From Ignavibacteriales bacterium (GTDB taxonomy: Bacteria > Bacteroidota > Ignavibacteria > Ignavibacteriales > Ignavibacteriaceae): a DNA stretch of 64,000 nt. Of the stretch, positions 49,409 through 58,349 are shown one piece after another. A model generated the notes under the pieces. That model saw only the letters and a program-made list of their open reading frames with translations. It was not told where the DNA came from and did no database searches. The stretch lies in assembly GCA_020061465.1 (NCBI GenBank), contig JAGUYG010000030.1:1-64000 (forward strand). Direction: 5' to 3'. Position 1 is the stretch's first letter; each line of letters begins with the position of its first letter. Position numbers and translations under genes: made by a program.

Positions 49409-52400
49409 TCACTCTCCAAAAATCTCCTCCTGTCCATAGTTTATTTGCTTTTCCTTCACAACAGAAGCTTTGGTTTTCTTCTTCCCTTTCTTCTCCCACA
49501 ACCCCTTCGCAACTTCTTCTGCATGTATTTTGTGGTTGAGTTCTAATAGTCTTTTTAGAATTTCTTTGCGGGCTTCTGGGGAAATGGTGTAACGGATTCT
49601 GTCGTTTTCTGGAAGGTAATCTACTTCATAGAAATCGTGGGCTAAGTTTATGTCTATCCAGCCATAAGCTTTTAGGACTGCCTCATCCATTTGTTTGTGG
49701 AGTGCTCTTAGTTTTTCTATTCTTTGTATTGCTTCTTCCATTGGTATTTGCAGTTTAGCACTTTTAAATTCTCTTATATCCATTGCAGATTGAACATTGT
49801 CCATTGAACATTGAGGGTTGTGAAACAAGTTGTATGTTTTTGTTAAACCAAGCTGCATATCCAGCATTAACTGGCGGCGGAACTCGTGGTATTCTAATCC
49901 TATCTTTTCAAGCTCTGCTTCGGTTTCTTTTGTGAGGTTTTGGGGGAAAGGGTAAGTTTCGAAAACTTCGGTAGGAGCATATCTTAAATCACTTTTCATA
50001 GTTGAAGCATATTTCCAAACCCAGTGGTTATGCATTGTAGATTGCAAAACAGCAAATTTATCGTATGTTTGGAATGAGACAACTATAGTTCCAATACCAT
50101 AGACTAAACCATTGGGAACAAAACAAAATGCAACCGTTTTACTTGTTTGAGCTATTACCATAACTCTAGTTAAACCATTAATAGTCTCGTACAATTCAGG
50201 TCTAAATCTCTCATATTGCCACCATTTTTCTTTTGCGTTCTTTGAATAAGTGATCTTTTCCCTCATGGGTTTGACAGATTTATATATAATATCGAAGCAT
50301 TCAGGAAAGTTATCTTTACAATAATTTTCATCCCAATTAAAAAAATTAATTGCCCATCTATTTGGTTTCTGTTCTGGACCAGTATTTAAATCTTCACCAT
50401 TAAGAAACTTATACAGAACTTTTTCATTATCTTTATTAGAGAGCAATTTTTTCGCTTGTATCTCATCAACTAAGAAACCATCGCCAAGTATTGTAGTGCC
50501 CTGGAAACTTTTCCCTTCATTTTGTTTTAATTGAGACGGATTTCCTAATGTCCTCGTGTCGTCAAGATATGCACTTAAGTAGTAAACTTTATTATGGCCA
50601 AGAAATCTTTCTTTCTTCCAATCACCTTTATATATCGAAACAAGAGAAACCTCTACAGCAGCAACTCCAGGCCACCTCATTGAGCGAATAGCAAAATTTA
50701 TATTTCCACCATTATTTATAATTACATCTAATCCACCTTCACGTGCATTGCCTTGTGCGATTGTATTTGTTGCAAGTAATGCCTGGAAACCTTTTGGTCT
50801 TAGCAGTTCATAAATTCTTCTAAAAAAATAAGTAACTAAATCGCAGCTTCCTGCCGGTGCATATTCACTTTTAACCCAATTCAAAAATTCATCACCAAAT
50901 GTTCCGCTTAATCTTTGTCCGCCTAAAAATGGCGGATTACCAAGAATACAATCAAATCCCGTCTTCGTCCCGTTACTCGGGACTTCGCCGGGCAAGCCAC
51001 CTTCAGAAAACACCTCAGGAAATTCTAAAAACCAATGGAAGAATTTTTTCTTAGCCGCAACTGCTCTTGCAGTGCTTATTTGTCTTTCGTGTTTAGCTCG
51101 TTCGCCAGCAAAAATTCTGAAATATGTTTTGTCTGTAACTAGAAAATCTTTGTTTTCAAGAGTCTTTTGAATAAAGAATTGAGCAACCTGTAAATCAGCA
51201 ACTTGTTTCAAACTCCACCAATCTTCACCTCTTAAAACATCGAACTCTTCTGACTTCTTTTTAACAGCTTCAACAGTATTATCAGGTAAAGAATTGAAGC
51301 TTTTAAACTTCACCGAAATTTTATTAAGCTTTTCAATTACTACATCATTATCAGTCAGTGTATATTGAGAACGGTTACTAATATCTGTTTTGTTCTGTCT
51401 TCTGAAAGATGCGGCAATATCCTTATCATCACCGGGCAGAGTTTTAAATGCTTCTGTGGCAATTCCGTTCTGCAGCTCTTCAATGCGTGCAAGTCCAACA
51501 ATAGAATCACCACATTTAATTTTATGGTCTAAAAAGTTAAGCGGCATTCCGGGATTGTGAGCTTCCAGCCATAAAGCAACTTTACAGAGTTCAACAGCGA
51601 GAGGATTTTTATCAACTCCGTAAATGCAATGGTTAATAACATCTCGTATTGCCTGTCTGTATGGTTCGGGAGCGGGCTGGTCTTCGCCAGTTCTGACTTT
51701 TGTAAGTTCCTGTGCAATTCTTCTTGCTGCGGATAAGAGGATGTGTCCGCTTCCGCAGGCAACATCGCAGACTTTGATGGAGAGGAGTGCTTGTTCTTTA
51801 GCAGCTACATCTGAACCCCCCTTCGTCCCCCCTTTGGTAAAGGGGGGAGTCTGCGTGTTTTTTAATTTATCTTCGATTACATAATCGAGTGAGTGTTTAA
51901 TTAATGGCTGAACTAATTCTTCAGGTGTGTAATGTGAGCCGGAGGATGAGCGTTCACTTCCCTTTTCAAAACCAAATCTTATTTCATTTCCATCATCATA
52001 GATTGTTGGTTTTTGTTCAAGCAGTCCTTCATAAACAGAACCGAACTCTTCAACATTCAACGCAGCATAATTTACACGGATAATGGTTTTAGTTTCGGGG
52101 TTTTCAAACAGACTTAAGTTTCTTACACATTCCAACAAGGAATGATTATCGAGATTTGAATCGCTGAGAATACCGATAGAACCATAATCAAAAAGATCAC
52201 CATTAAGAGGATAAATTCCCAGCTTTGAAGCAAGTCTTTCATCACCAAATATTTTAAAAGTATTCCTGAGAGCAATCCACAGGTCTTCCAGCTTTTCATC
52301 AAAAAAGAAAATATTTTCAGAAAGCTTTCTTATTCTTGTAATGCTGTAGAAGTTATAGTAGATATCTCTCAGATAATCTAATTTATCTGCTTCGGCAGAC

Positions 52401-53323
52401 CTTTCATCCTTCTTATTCGGATAAATAATATCTCTTTCTTCAAGCACCATCAGGAACAGAACACGGTAAATAAATCTTAACAGGTATTGATAAAACTTCT
52501 CATCGTCTATTTCCTTAGACCTGATTTTACTCCGCAATTCATCATTAGCAGGATGCTTCAAGAATCCGTTTGCAATAGTCATAATAGATTTTTCAACTGC
52601 GATGCTCAGCTTCTCTCTTATCCTTGCGCCAGCTTCAAGCGATAGTTGATGATACTGCTCAATAATTGATGCATCGCCTTCACCAAATTTCTGCGGCATT
52701 CGTGAAGAGTGAATTAAGCGATACATAATTGAAAACTCAGCAAAGAGATCATCTTCCATCATCTGGAGAAGATCAAACTCAAGGTAGGTTAACCGGATAA
52801 GCTTGCCTGAATCTCTGAGCAGTCGCAACTGGTAACCGTTTGTAACAATTCCATAAAGATGTTCGGTTATGTTCAGATATTCCTGGATAAGTGCGTGTGG
52901 AGAAAGTCGAGGTCCGGTTTTATCTTTTCTTCTGTCAAGACTATCATTACATCCGACAATATGCGCAGGAAAGCCGTCAAGATTAGAAGCACGGTGACTG
53001 ATAGCAAAGCTGTTCCCGTTAACTTCCTCTGCTTTTGAAAGAGACAGGTTATAACCTAAAAATTCAAGTAAAGGAACAATCCAGAATTTTCTTGTTTCGG
53101 TTGTGCCGCTCTCTTCGGGAGATATTTTTTCAATCCTTCTTTTAAAAATATTCCATTGATCTTTTGCATCAGCCCAGGCAGCGGCAATTTCATCCTTCAG
53201 GCGTATCCCTTTAGCAAAACCAAAGTCTTGCGGCAATTGATATGAAATCTCATTCGATTCCAGCCGGTCGAAAATCTCCGGTGAGATTATTTGTCCTTCG
53301 ATATGTATGGAAGTGGTTTTCAT
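49409..53323 (-). CDS. Eco57I-type N6-adenine DNA methyltransferase (DISARM MI/PglX-like)
   Basis: The 1304-residue protein has an N-terminal helical region that resembles type IIG enzymes, the AdoMet motif I VCDVACGSGHILLSAARRI near residue 518, CIYGVDKNPLAVELCKVALW and the catalytic motif IV NPPF near residue 793 (CILGNPPFLGG). Target recognition and C-terminal parts follow. Methyltransferases of this build serve in DISARM (DrmMI), BREX (PglX) and type IIG systems, marking host DNA. No clear nuclease motif is seen in its N-terminus. The frame carries three in-frame repeat insertions: 51813-51856, 50957-50998 (just before NPPF) and 49781-49820. It is upstream of the broken PD-(D/E)XK gene and downstream of the decamer island. 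Confidence 0.9.
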   Translation of the reverse strand: MKTTSIHIEGQIISPEIFDRLESNEISYQLPQDFGFAKGIRLKDEIAAAWADAKDQWNIFKRRIEKISPEESGTTETRKFWIVPLLEFLGYNLSLSKAEEVNGNSFAISHRASNLDGFPAHIVGCNDSLDRRKDKTGPRLSPHALIQEYLNITEHLYGIVTNGYQLRLLRDSGKLIRLTYLEFDLLQMMEDDLFAEFSIMYRLIHSSRMPQKFGEGDASIIEQYHQLSLEAGARIREKLSIAVEKSIMTIANGFLKHPANDELRSKIRSKEIDDEKFYQYLLRFIYRVLFLMVLEERDIIYPNKKDERSAEADKLDYLRDIYYNFYSITRIRKLSENIFFFDEKLEDLWIALRNTFKIFGDERLASKLGIYPLNGDLFDYGSIGILSDSNLDNHSLLECVRNLSLFENPETKTIIRVNYAALNVEEFGSVYEGLLEQKPTIYDDGNEIRFGFEKGSERSSSGSHYTPEELVQPLIKHSLDYVIEDKLKNTQTPPFTKGGTKGGSDVAAKEQALLSIKVCDVACGSGHILLSAARRIAQELTKVRTGEDQPAPEPYRQAIRDVINHCIYGVDKNPLAVELCKVALWLEAHNPGMPLNFLDHKIKCGDSIVGLARIEELQNGIATEAFKTLPGDDKDIAASFRRQNKTDISNRSQYTLTDNDVVIEKLNKISVKFKSFNSLPDNTVEAVKKKSEEFDVLRGEDWWSLKQVADLQVAQFFIQKTLENKDFLVTDKTYFRIFAGERAKHERQISTARAVAAKKKFFHWFLEFPEVFSEGGLPGEVPSNGTKTGFDCILGNPPFLGGQRLSGTFGDEFLNWVKSEYAPAGSCDLVTYFFRRIYELLRPKGFQALLATNTIAQGNAREGGLDVIINNGGNINFAIRSMRWPGVAAVEVSLVSIYKGDWKKERFLGHNKVYYLSAYLDDTRTLGNPSQLKQNEGKSFQGTTILGDGFLVDEIQAKKLLSNKDNEKVLYKFLNGEDLNTGPEQKPNRWAINFFNWDENYCKDNFPECFDIIYKSVKPMREKITYSKNAKEKWWQYERFRPELYETINGLTRVMVIAQTSKTVAFCFVPNGLVYGIGTIVVSFQTYDKFAVLQSTMHNHWVWKYASTMKSDLRYAPTEVFETYPFPQNLTKETEAELEKIGLEYHEFRRQLMLDMQLGLTKTYNLFHNPQCSMDNVQSAMDIREFKSAKLQIPMEEAIQRIEKLRALHKQMDEAVLKAYGWIDINLAHDFYEVDYLPENDRIRYTISPEARKEILKRLLELNHKIHAEEVAKGLWEKKGKKKTKASVVKEKQINYGQEEIFGE
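49781..49820. repeat. ATTGAA-family repeat inside the methyltransferase frame
   Basis: The stretch contains ATTGAACATTG and CATTGAACATTGAGGG, the same sixmer pattern as the arsenic cluster elements. In the gene it encodes NPQCSMDNVQSAMDI, near the C-terminal region, with the frame kept. Confidence 0.65.
50957..50998. repeat. CCCGTTACTCGGG palindrome insertion in the methyltransferase frame
   Basis: CCCG-TTACT-CGGG followed by CTTCGCCGGGC encodes about 14 residues (GGLPGEVPSNGTKT) between a Phe-Pro-Glu-Val segment and the GFDCILGNPPF motif. The insert lies in front of the catalytic motif and does not break it. Confidence 0.6.
51813..51856. repeat. CCCCCTTTGGTAAAGGGGG palindrome insertion in the methyltransferase frame
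   Basis: The G/C-rich palindrome CCCCCTTTGGTAAAGGGGGG encodes TPPFTKGGTKGGS in the protein. This peptide is a known sign of a repeat that has entered a coding frame in many bacteria. It lies between a helical segment and motif I, where a loop can tolerate it. Confidence 0.75.
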
Positions 53324-54182
53324 AAAATGTTGTTGTTACTTCGCTACTTCTTCCCGTATATTTTTAACTGTAACGTTAAGGATGTTTTTTAGTAAACTTT
53401 TTTAATCTATTACAATGTTCTTGAACTCTCTCTAATCTCTCTCTTACAAAGAGAGAGACTTATTATCACTTATGTCTTTACATTTTAATTTCTGTCAAGA
53501 TAATTAATACAAAGTCAATTCTACCAATAAGCCCTTCTCTTTTTAAGAGAAGGGGTGGGATGAGTTCCTTATTACTCCTGCACAACTCCTGTACTACTCC
53601 TGCATTTTACTTGGGCATTCCTTAGGCATATTTACTGCGACGTTACTGCGACGAGCTACGACATTTACTGCGACATGCTGCCGCATACTGCTGCACACAC
53701 TGCCAATTTTTTTACTACGAAGTTACTGCGAAGCTACTGCGAAATGCTGCGAAACTCTACTCCGTCATTACTCCGTCATACTCCGACACAGCTGCGACAT
53801 TTACTGCGGCATGCTGCCGCATCTACTGCCGCAAGCTGCCGCATTTTTGCTTAGACTTTTACTCTTGCATTACTCTTGCAAAGGTTGTGCAGAATAAATG
53901 CAAAGGTCGTGCGGGAGAAAATGCAAGACTGAATTTCTTTTGGTCATTCATTCTTTCTGCTTCGACATGCTTCGACATGCTTCGACATTTCTACAAGTTC
54001 TACTGCCGCAAGCTGCCGCATACTGCCGCATTTTTCACTTGGGCATTACTTAAGCAACACTTAGGCATTACAACATATGCATCGCTTATGCATCATAATT
54101 GCCAAATTTTACTCCTGCACTACTCCCGCATTTACTCCCGCATACTCCCGCATACTCCCGCATTCGTAACTCATCTCTTAAC
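53324..54182. other. Long noncoding gap inside the defence operon
   Basis: The gap separates the AlbA_2/HATPase gene from the methyltransferase gene. Its left part (53324-53570) is plain AT-rich sequence in which TCTCTTTTTAAGAGAAGGG forms a small hairpin near 53530. The right part is the decamer repeat island described separately. Frames across it are open by virtue of the repeats and do not encode a convincing protein. Confidence 0.7.
53571..54168. repeat. Mosaic island of degenerate 10-base repeats
   Basis: The unit is about ten bases, of form TACTNCNNCA or GCTNCNNCAT. Neighbouring units share a core that then changes along the island: TACTCCTGCA, CTTGGGCATT, TACTGCGACG, TACTGCCGCA, TACTGCGAAG, TACTCCGTCA, TACTCTTGCA, GCTTCGACAT (three times), again TACTGCCGCA, and at the right end TACTCCCGCA four times. 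Some neighbours form palindromes, such as TGCGGCATGCTGCCGCA at 53806-53822. The island ends 14 bases from the stop of the AlbA_2 gene. Confidence 0.85.
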
Positions 54183-55544
54183 TTATTCATTTTTATCTCT
54201 TATTAGTCTATACTTACCCATTGGATCTCTTATAGAGATTCCTGTCCATTCAATAAACGCAACTAATCCCTTAACATTGCGATGCACTGTACTAGGTGCG
54301 ATTCTTAGTGTATTGGAGATTTCCTCAGTCGAAGCTTCACCAACCTCAGAAAGATAGTCCAAAATTCTTTTCTGTGTTTCAGATAGTTTTAATTCAGGTT
54401 TCAATTCTTTGTCAAATTCTCTATGAAAGCTTACAATAAAACTTCCTCCAGCTTCTTTGAATTCTGGTTCTTTTATTCCTGCTTCTTTACATAATCTTAT
54501 GATGCGGTTGGTTCCTGTTCCCCATTGTTCAATATATTTAATCATATAAAAGCATTTTGCAATTGATTGATTGCGGGGAATGGAAGGGTGCTCTTTTTTA
54601 AGCTCCCCTATAGAAATATTATTTGGCAATAATCCCGGATTCCATATTTCCAACCGGTCATCAAAAATTCTTACCTGAACATTTGCTGTGCTTTCATAAT
54701 CACGATGACAAATTGCATTTATGATGGCTTCACGTAAAGCATCTTTGGGAATTTCCCATATATCTTCTCTTTCAGGTTTTCCTTTTATTAAAGCTGCAAT
54801 ATTAAGATGTTTTCTAATGAAAGTTAATACTGAAGGGACTTGTTCGATAATTGTTCCTTCAATATCCTGCATATCGGCAAAATCAACCGGCTCATTTCCT
54901 TTAAATCTTGCACATCGAACAAGTGAGTTATAAAAATGTAATTGAGGTTGTTTTGAGAATAAGAGAACGGCAGCATTTGTCAGCTTTTTACCCTTTACCA
55001 GATTTAGCTTTTTCAGAATTGATTCTGTTGATTTTGGTCCCTCAAGAATTGCGTCTCTTTCTTCTTCATACTTTCTGACAAATGATTTTATTTTCTGAGT
55101 TGATAGTTCACTTAGCTTTACAGAAGAAACTTCACTATCCCAGTATCTGGTTCTCTGCTCGTTAATAAATGATCTGATTTTTTCTGCCGAGGCTTTCTGA
55201 TTTGACTTTCCTACCCTGATAAAAACTTTATCCTTTACAAATACCGGCTTAACCGGATATTCTGGAACAAAGATTTCAATTACATCTTTAGAATTTATTT
55301 TTTGAACGGTAATATTTGGAAATACTTTGGGATCAGTATTCTGTTTTATATCTCCGGCAAGATTTTCAATAGTGTTTTTACCAACAGTAATACCTGTAAT
55401 TCTGCCGGATGGATCAATTCCAACAAGTATTTTTCCACCTCTCTTATTTGAAAACGCTGAAATTGTTTCAAGAATTTCTTCCCTTTCTGAAAGAGATGAT
55501 TTTAACTCCATTGTTTCCGATTCAGTAAATTTTCTTTTCGCCAT
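54183..55544 (-). CDS. AlbA_2 and HATPase_c_4 domain protein
   Basis: The 453-residue protein has an AlbA_2 domain (about 5-130; SETMELKSSLSEREEILETI, SAFSNKRGGKILVGIDPSGR), an HATPase-like domain (ALREAIINAICHRDYESTAN, then DDRLEIWNPGLLPN and IKYIEQWGTGTNRI) and a C-terminal winged helix (about 385-445; ISNTLRIAPSTVHRNVKGL). Such proteins are annotated as putative transcriptional regulators or RecG-like ATP-binding proteins and are frequent in defence islands. Its start shares one base with the SNF2 gene stop (TAATG), so the two are coupled. It may regulate the system or act as an extra effector. Confidence 0.88.
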   Translation of the reverse strand: MAKRKFTESETMELKSSLSEREEILETISAFSNKRGGKILVGIDPSGRITGITVGKNTIENLAGDIKQNTDPKVFPNITVQKINSKDVIEIFVPEYPVKPVFVKDKVFIRVGKSNQKASAEKIRSFINEQRTRYWDSEVSSVKLSELSTQKIKSFVRKYEEERDAILEGPKSTESILKKLNLVKGKKLTNAAVLLFSKQPQLHFYNSLVRCARFKGNEPVDFADMQDIEGTIIEQVPSVLTFIRKHLNIAALIKGKPEREDIWEIPKDALREAIINAICHRDYESTANVQVRIFDDRLEIWNPGLLPNNISIGELKKEHPSIPRNQSIAKCFYMIKYIEQWGTGTNRIIRLCKEAGIKEPEFKEAGGSFIVSFHREFDKELKPELKLSETQKRILDYLSEVGEASTEEISNTLRIAPSTVHRNVKGLVAFIEWTGISIRDPMGKYRLIRDKNE

Positions 55545-58348
55545 TATTTAACAGTTGGTAATAAAATGTAAATACCTAAAATATCCGGCGGTAAAACAGG
55601 CTCAACCACTTTGTATCTTCTTCCACCAAGTAGTTTTCTGAATCTGTCGTGTGCTTCAATCAGTTTCTCTGATCTTTGTCTTACCACACCCTTAAACAGC
55701 TCGTTGATAGAATCAAGTGAATTTATTTCACTTTCTATTAAAGTAGTCTGTCTTTGAATGGATAAATCCTTAAGCGGAAAAGCCTCTTCCAATAAATTCT
55801 TTGCTTCATCCTGAGATAAAAATGCTTTGTCCTTAACATTGCCATTATAACCCCAAAGAATCATTTCTTCAGCAACTATTTGTTTGCTGCCAGCACTTTC
55901 GCTTATGATATTCCTTACCCTTAATTGATATATGGCGGTTTTAGATTGAACTTTATCTGTAGTGATGACTGATGTCCTTGCAAGGAATTTTTGCTGCCCG
56001 TTTGATAACAATGCATTATTTAATAAGAACTGGCTAAGCTGCTCAACAAAAGGATGATTTCTGCCAATGTATTCATAACCTTCAGGCGTTGGTGAAAAGA
56101 AAGAAATCCTTACTTCATCTTTCCTGTTGAAAATAGTTTTGAAGACGAACGGTAAGTTTGTTGTATATAAAAGATAACCTTCCTTATAAGGTTTCATCTG
56201 ACCTTTGAGCAGTAAAATAGAATCCAATACAAAATTCTTTACAGTTTCCGGATCACCAATTGCCTCATCTGTATCCTTAAGATCCTGCTCAATCTCATCT
56301 ACCTTTATTGAATGCTGAGCAAATACACTATGAGTAAGCTTATCTCTTTCAGCAGCTTTTTCATAAGCTTTCGTTACCAAAACTGATTTATCCTGAATTT
56401 CTTCAAAGTCGAGATCCAGTTCAAGCTGCCTGTCTATTTTTACAGCATTTGGACTAAGAATCACAGCATTCAAAAGACTATCCATTAATGATTGACTATC
56501 TTCGGGGAAAGGAACGGATATTCCTGTTTGTTTTCTGATTTGACGTGCTTTCATTAATAAAACATTCAGGACTGCAGAATCAATCGGATTATCTTTTCCC
56601 CACAACATAAAAGCTTTTACTTTCTTTGCAGTTTGTCCAAACCTATCAACCCTGCCTTCCCTCTGCTCTAAACGATTTGGATTCCAGGGCAGATCATAGT
56701 GTAATACAGCAGTAAAATGTTTCTGTAGATTTATGCCCTCGCTAAGACAATCAGTTGCTATCAAAAGTTTTCGGTTGGATGATTCACCAAATTCATCTAT
56801 TCTTGCTTTACGTTCTTCATCAACCATTTCTCCGGTTATTACTAAAAGGTCAGTATTCTTTGGAAGCTTATCTTTATAATATTCACCCAGGTATTTTGCT
56901 GTTGGTATAAACCTGCAGAAGATTATCGGGTTATAGCCTTCTCTTATCCATTCCTTTACCACTTTCAGCGTTTCTTCAGCTTTATTGTCCTTAACATTCT
57001 CTAATCGTCTGGATATATCTCCAAGTAATTTCGCTTCATTAGATTTGAGCTCAATTTTCTCAATCAGGTTAGCAGGAGTAGCATCAGAATCAGTTTCATC
57101 ACTGTCAGCTACCGGATTAATAATTTCTTCCTGCTGCTCTTCTTCATCGGTAAGCTTCTGAGCTTTTCTTGTAAGCATCTCTATTCCTGCTGCTGGACTT
57201 GACATAACACCACGCAGCAAAGAAAGTATCGCAAAGTATTTGAACTTCTTGCGTGCGTTTTGAGCTATTTCAGAAGTATCCATTGATCGTGCGAAAGTCA
57301 AAAGATCACTGAAGATAGATTTATATTCCGGAGAGAGCGAATATGCAATTTCACCCTGTTCTCTTTCAGGGAAGTAAGTAGTCTCATGCCATTGCTGAAC
57401 ATCTACTCTTCGTCGAATAACAATATGGTTGGCTATTTCTTTTCTCTTTTCATAATCAGCTTGAACAATATCTAATGTTTCATATTCAGGATTCAATAAT
57501 CCAATCAGAGATTGAAACTCAGGTTGCTTACCACTATGTGGAGTAGCTGTCATCAGGATTAAATGTTGATTCTTTTTCTTGGCTATATCCTGAACGAGAT
57601 AATATCTTTGCTGCTGTTTGGGACTTGCACCAACCGGACGAGTGCATGTATGTGCTTCATCCACTATAATAAGTTCCGAACAATCAAGTAAAAACAAACT
57701 TCTTTTTTTATCAGATTTAATAAAATCAATTGAAATAACCTGATAGGGGTAATGCTTGAATATTGTCTGATCCCCACGAATTTTTCTGTCTAACTTAGCG
57801 GCTGTGCTGGATCTGACTATAACCGCATCAATTGAAAATTTATCTCTTAGCTCCTGCTGCCATTGATCACATAAGTGAGGTAAGCAGACAACTGCAAACC
57901 GTTTTATCTCTCCCCGATCAAGCATCTCACGCACAACCATCAGCGCTTCAATAGTTTTACCCACTCCAACATCATCAGCAATCAGTAATCGAATAACATC
58001 TTGTCTTAAAGACATCACTAATGGAACAACCTGATATGATCGTGGTCTGAATGAATAACGACCGATTGACCTGAACGGACCGGCAACATTTCTGAAAGAA
58101 AGTCTGGCAGCATTATAAAGTAACTTAGCAGTTGAGTAATTACCTAAATCATTTAAAGATGGTTTTGGAAATTGGCTTGGTTTAGGTTTTTCATCTTCAA
58201 TTGCTAAAGGAAGAAAAATTCCTGTTGTTTCTTCATCAGTTCCACCTAAAGGTTTTACAAGTAAAAGCTTTTCATCATCAGAAGGCATTACCACCCAATC
58301 ACGATTACGAAGTTTTACAAGTGAACCTGGTTGAAAGTCTGTAGCCAT
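55544..58348 (-). CDS. SNF2-like helicase, DrmD-like
   Basis: The 934-residue superfamily 2 ATPase opens with MATDFQPGSLVKLRNRDWVV and has FRSIGRYSFRPRSYQVVPLV before the Walker A loop ADDVGVGKT (124-132), then LIIVDEAHTC (about 230), LMTATPHSG, and the C-terminal helicase part with LIATDCLSEGINLQ and NRLEQREGRVDRFGQ (about 560-575). The N-terminal and helicase parts are those of SNF2-type proteins in DISARM (DrmD) and related systems, which translocate on DNA. Its start is one base behind the stop of the large helicase gene. Confidence 0.88.
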   Translation of the reverse strand: MATDFQPGSLVKLRNRDWVVMPSDDEKLLLVKPLGGTDEETTGIFLPLAIEDEKPKPSQFPKPSLNDLGNYSTAKLLYNAARLSFRNVAGPFRSIGRYSFRPRSYQVVPLVMSLRQDVIRLLIADDVGVGKTIEALMVVREMLDRGEIKRFAVVCLPHLCDQWQQELRDKFSIDAVIVRSSTAAKLDRKIRGDQTIFKHYPYQVISIDFIKSDKKRSLFLLDCSELIIVDEAHTCTRPVGASPKQQQRYYLVQDIAKKKNQHLILMTATPHSGKQPEFQSLIGLLNPEYETLDIVQADYEKRKEIANHIVIRRRVDVQQWHETTYFPEREQGEIAYSLSPEYKSIFSDLLTFARSMDTSEIAQNARKKFKYFAILSLLRGVMSSPAAGIEMLTRKAQKLTDEEEQQEEIINPVADSDETDSDATPANLIEKIELKSNEAKLLGDISRRLENVKDNKAEETLKVVKEWIREGYNPIIFCRFIPTAKYLGEYYKDKLPKNTDLLVITGEMVDEERKARIDEFGESSNRKLLIATDCLSEGINLQKHFTAVLHYDLPWNPNRLEQREGRVDRFGQTAKKVKAFMLWGKDNPIDSAVLNVLLMKARQIRKQTGISVPFPEDSQSLMDSLLNAVILSPNAVKIDRQLELDLDFEEIQDKSVLVTKAYEKAAERDKLTHSVFAQHSIKVDEIEQDLKDTDEAIGDPETVKNFVLDSILLLKGQMKPYKEGYLLYTTNLPFVFKTIFNRKDEVRISFFSPTPEGYEYIGRNHPFVEQLSQFLLNNALLSNGQQKFLARTSVITTDKVQSKTAIYQLRVRNIISESAGSKQIVAEEMILWGYNGNVKDKAFLSQDEAKNLLEEAFPLKDLSIQRQTTLIESEINSLDSINELFKGVVRQRSEKLIEAHDRFRKLLGGRRYKVVEPVLPPDILGIYILLPTVK

Positions 58349-58349
58349 A

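Noticed and set aside
53571-54168. CRISPR array or tandem protein-coding repeat
   Set aside because: The units are only about ten bases, touch each other without unique spacers and drift in sequence, so this is no CRISPR array. The open plus-strand frame at 53887-54357 is open only because of the repeat makeup and its end overlaps the AlbA_2 gene on the other strand.
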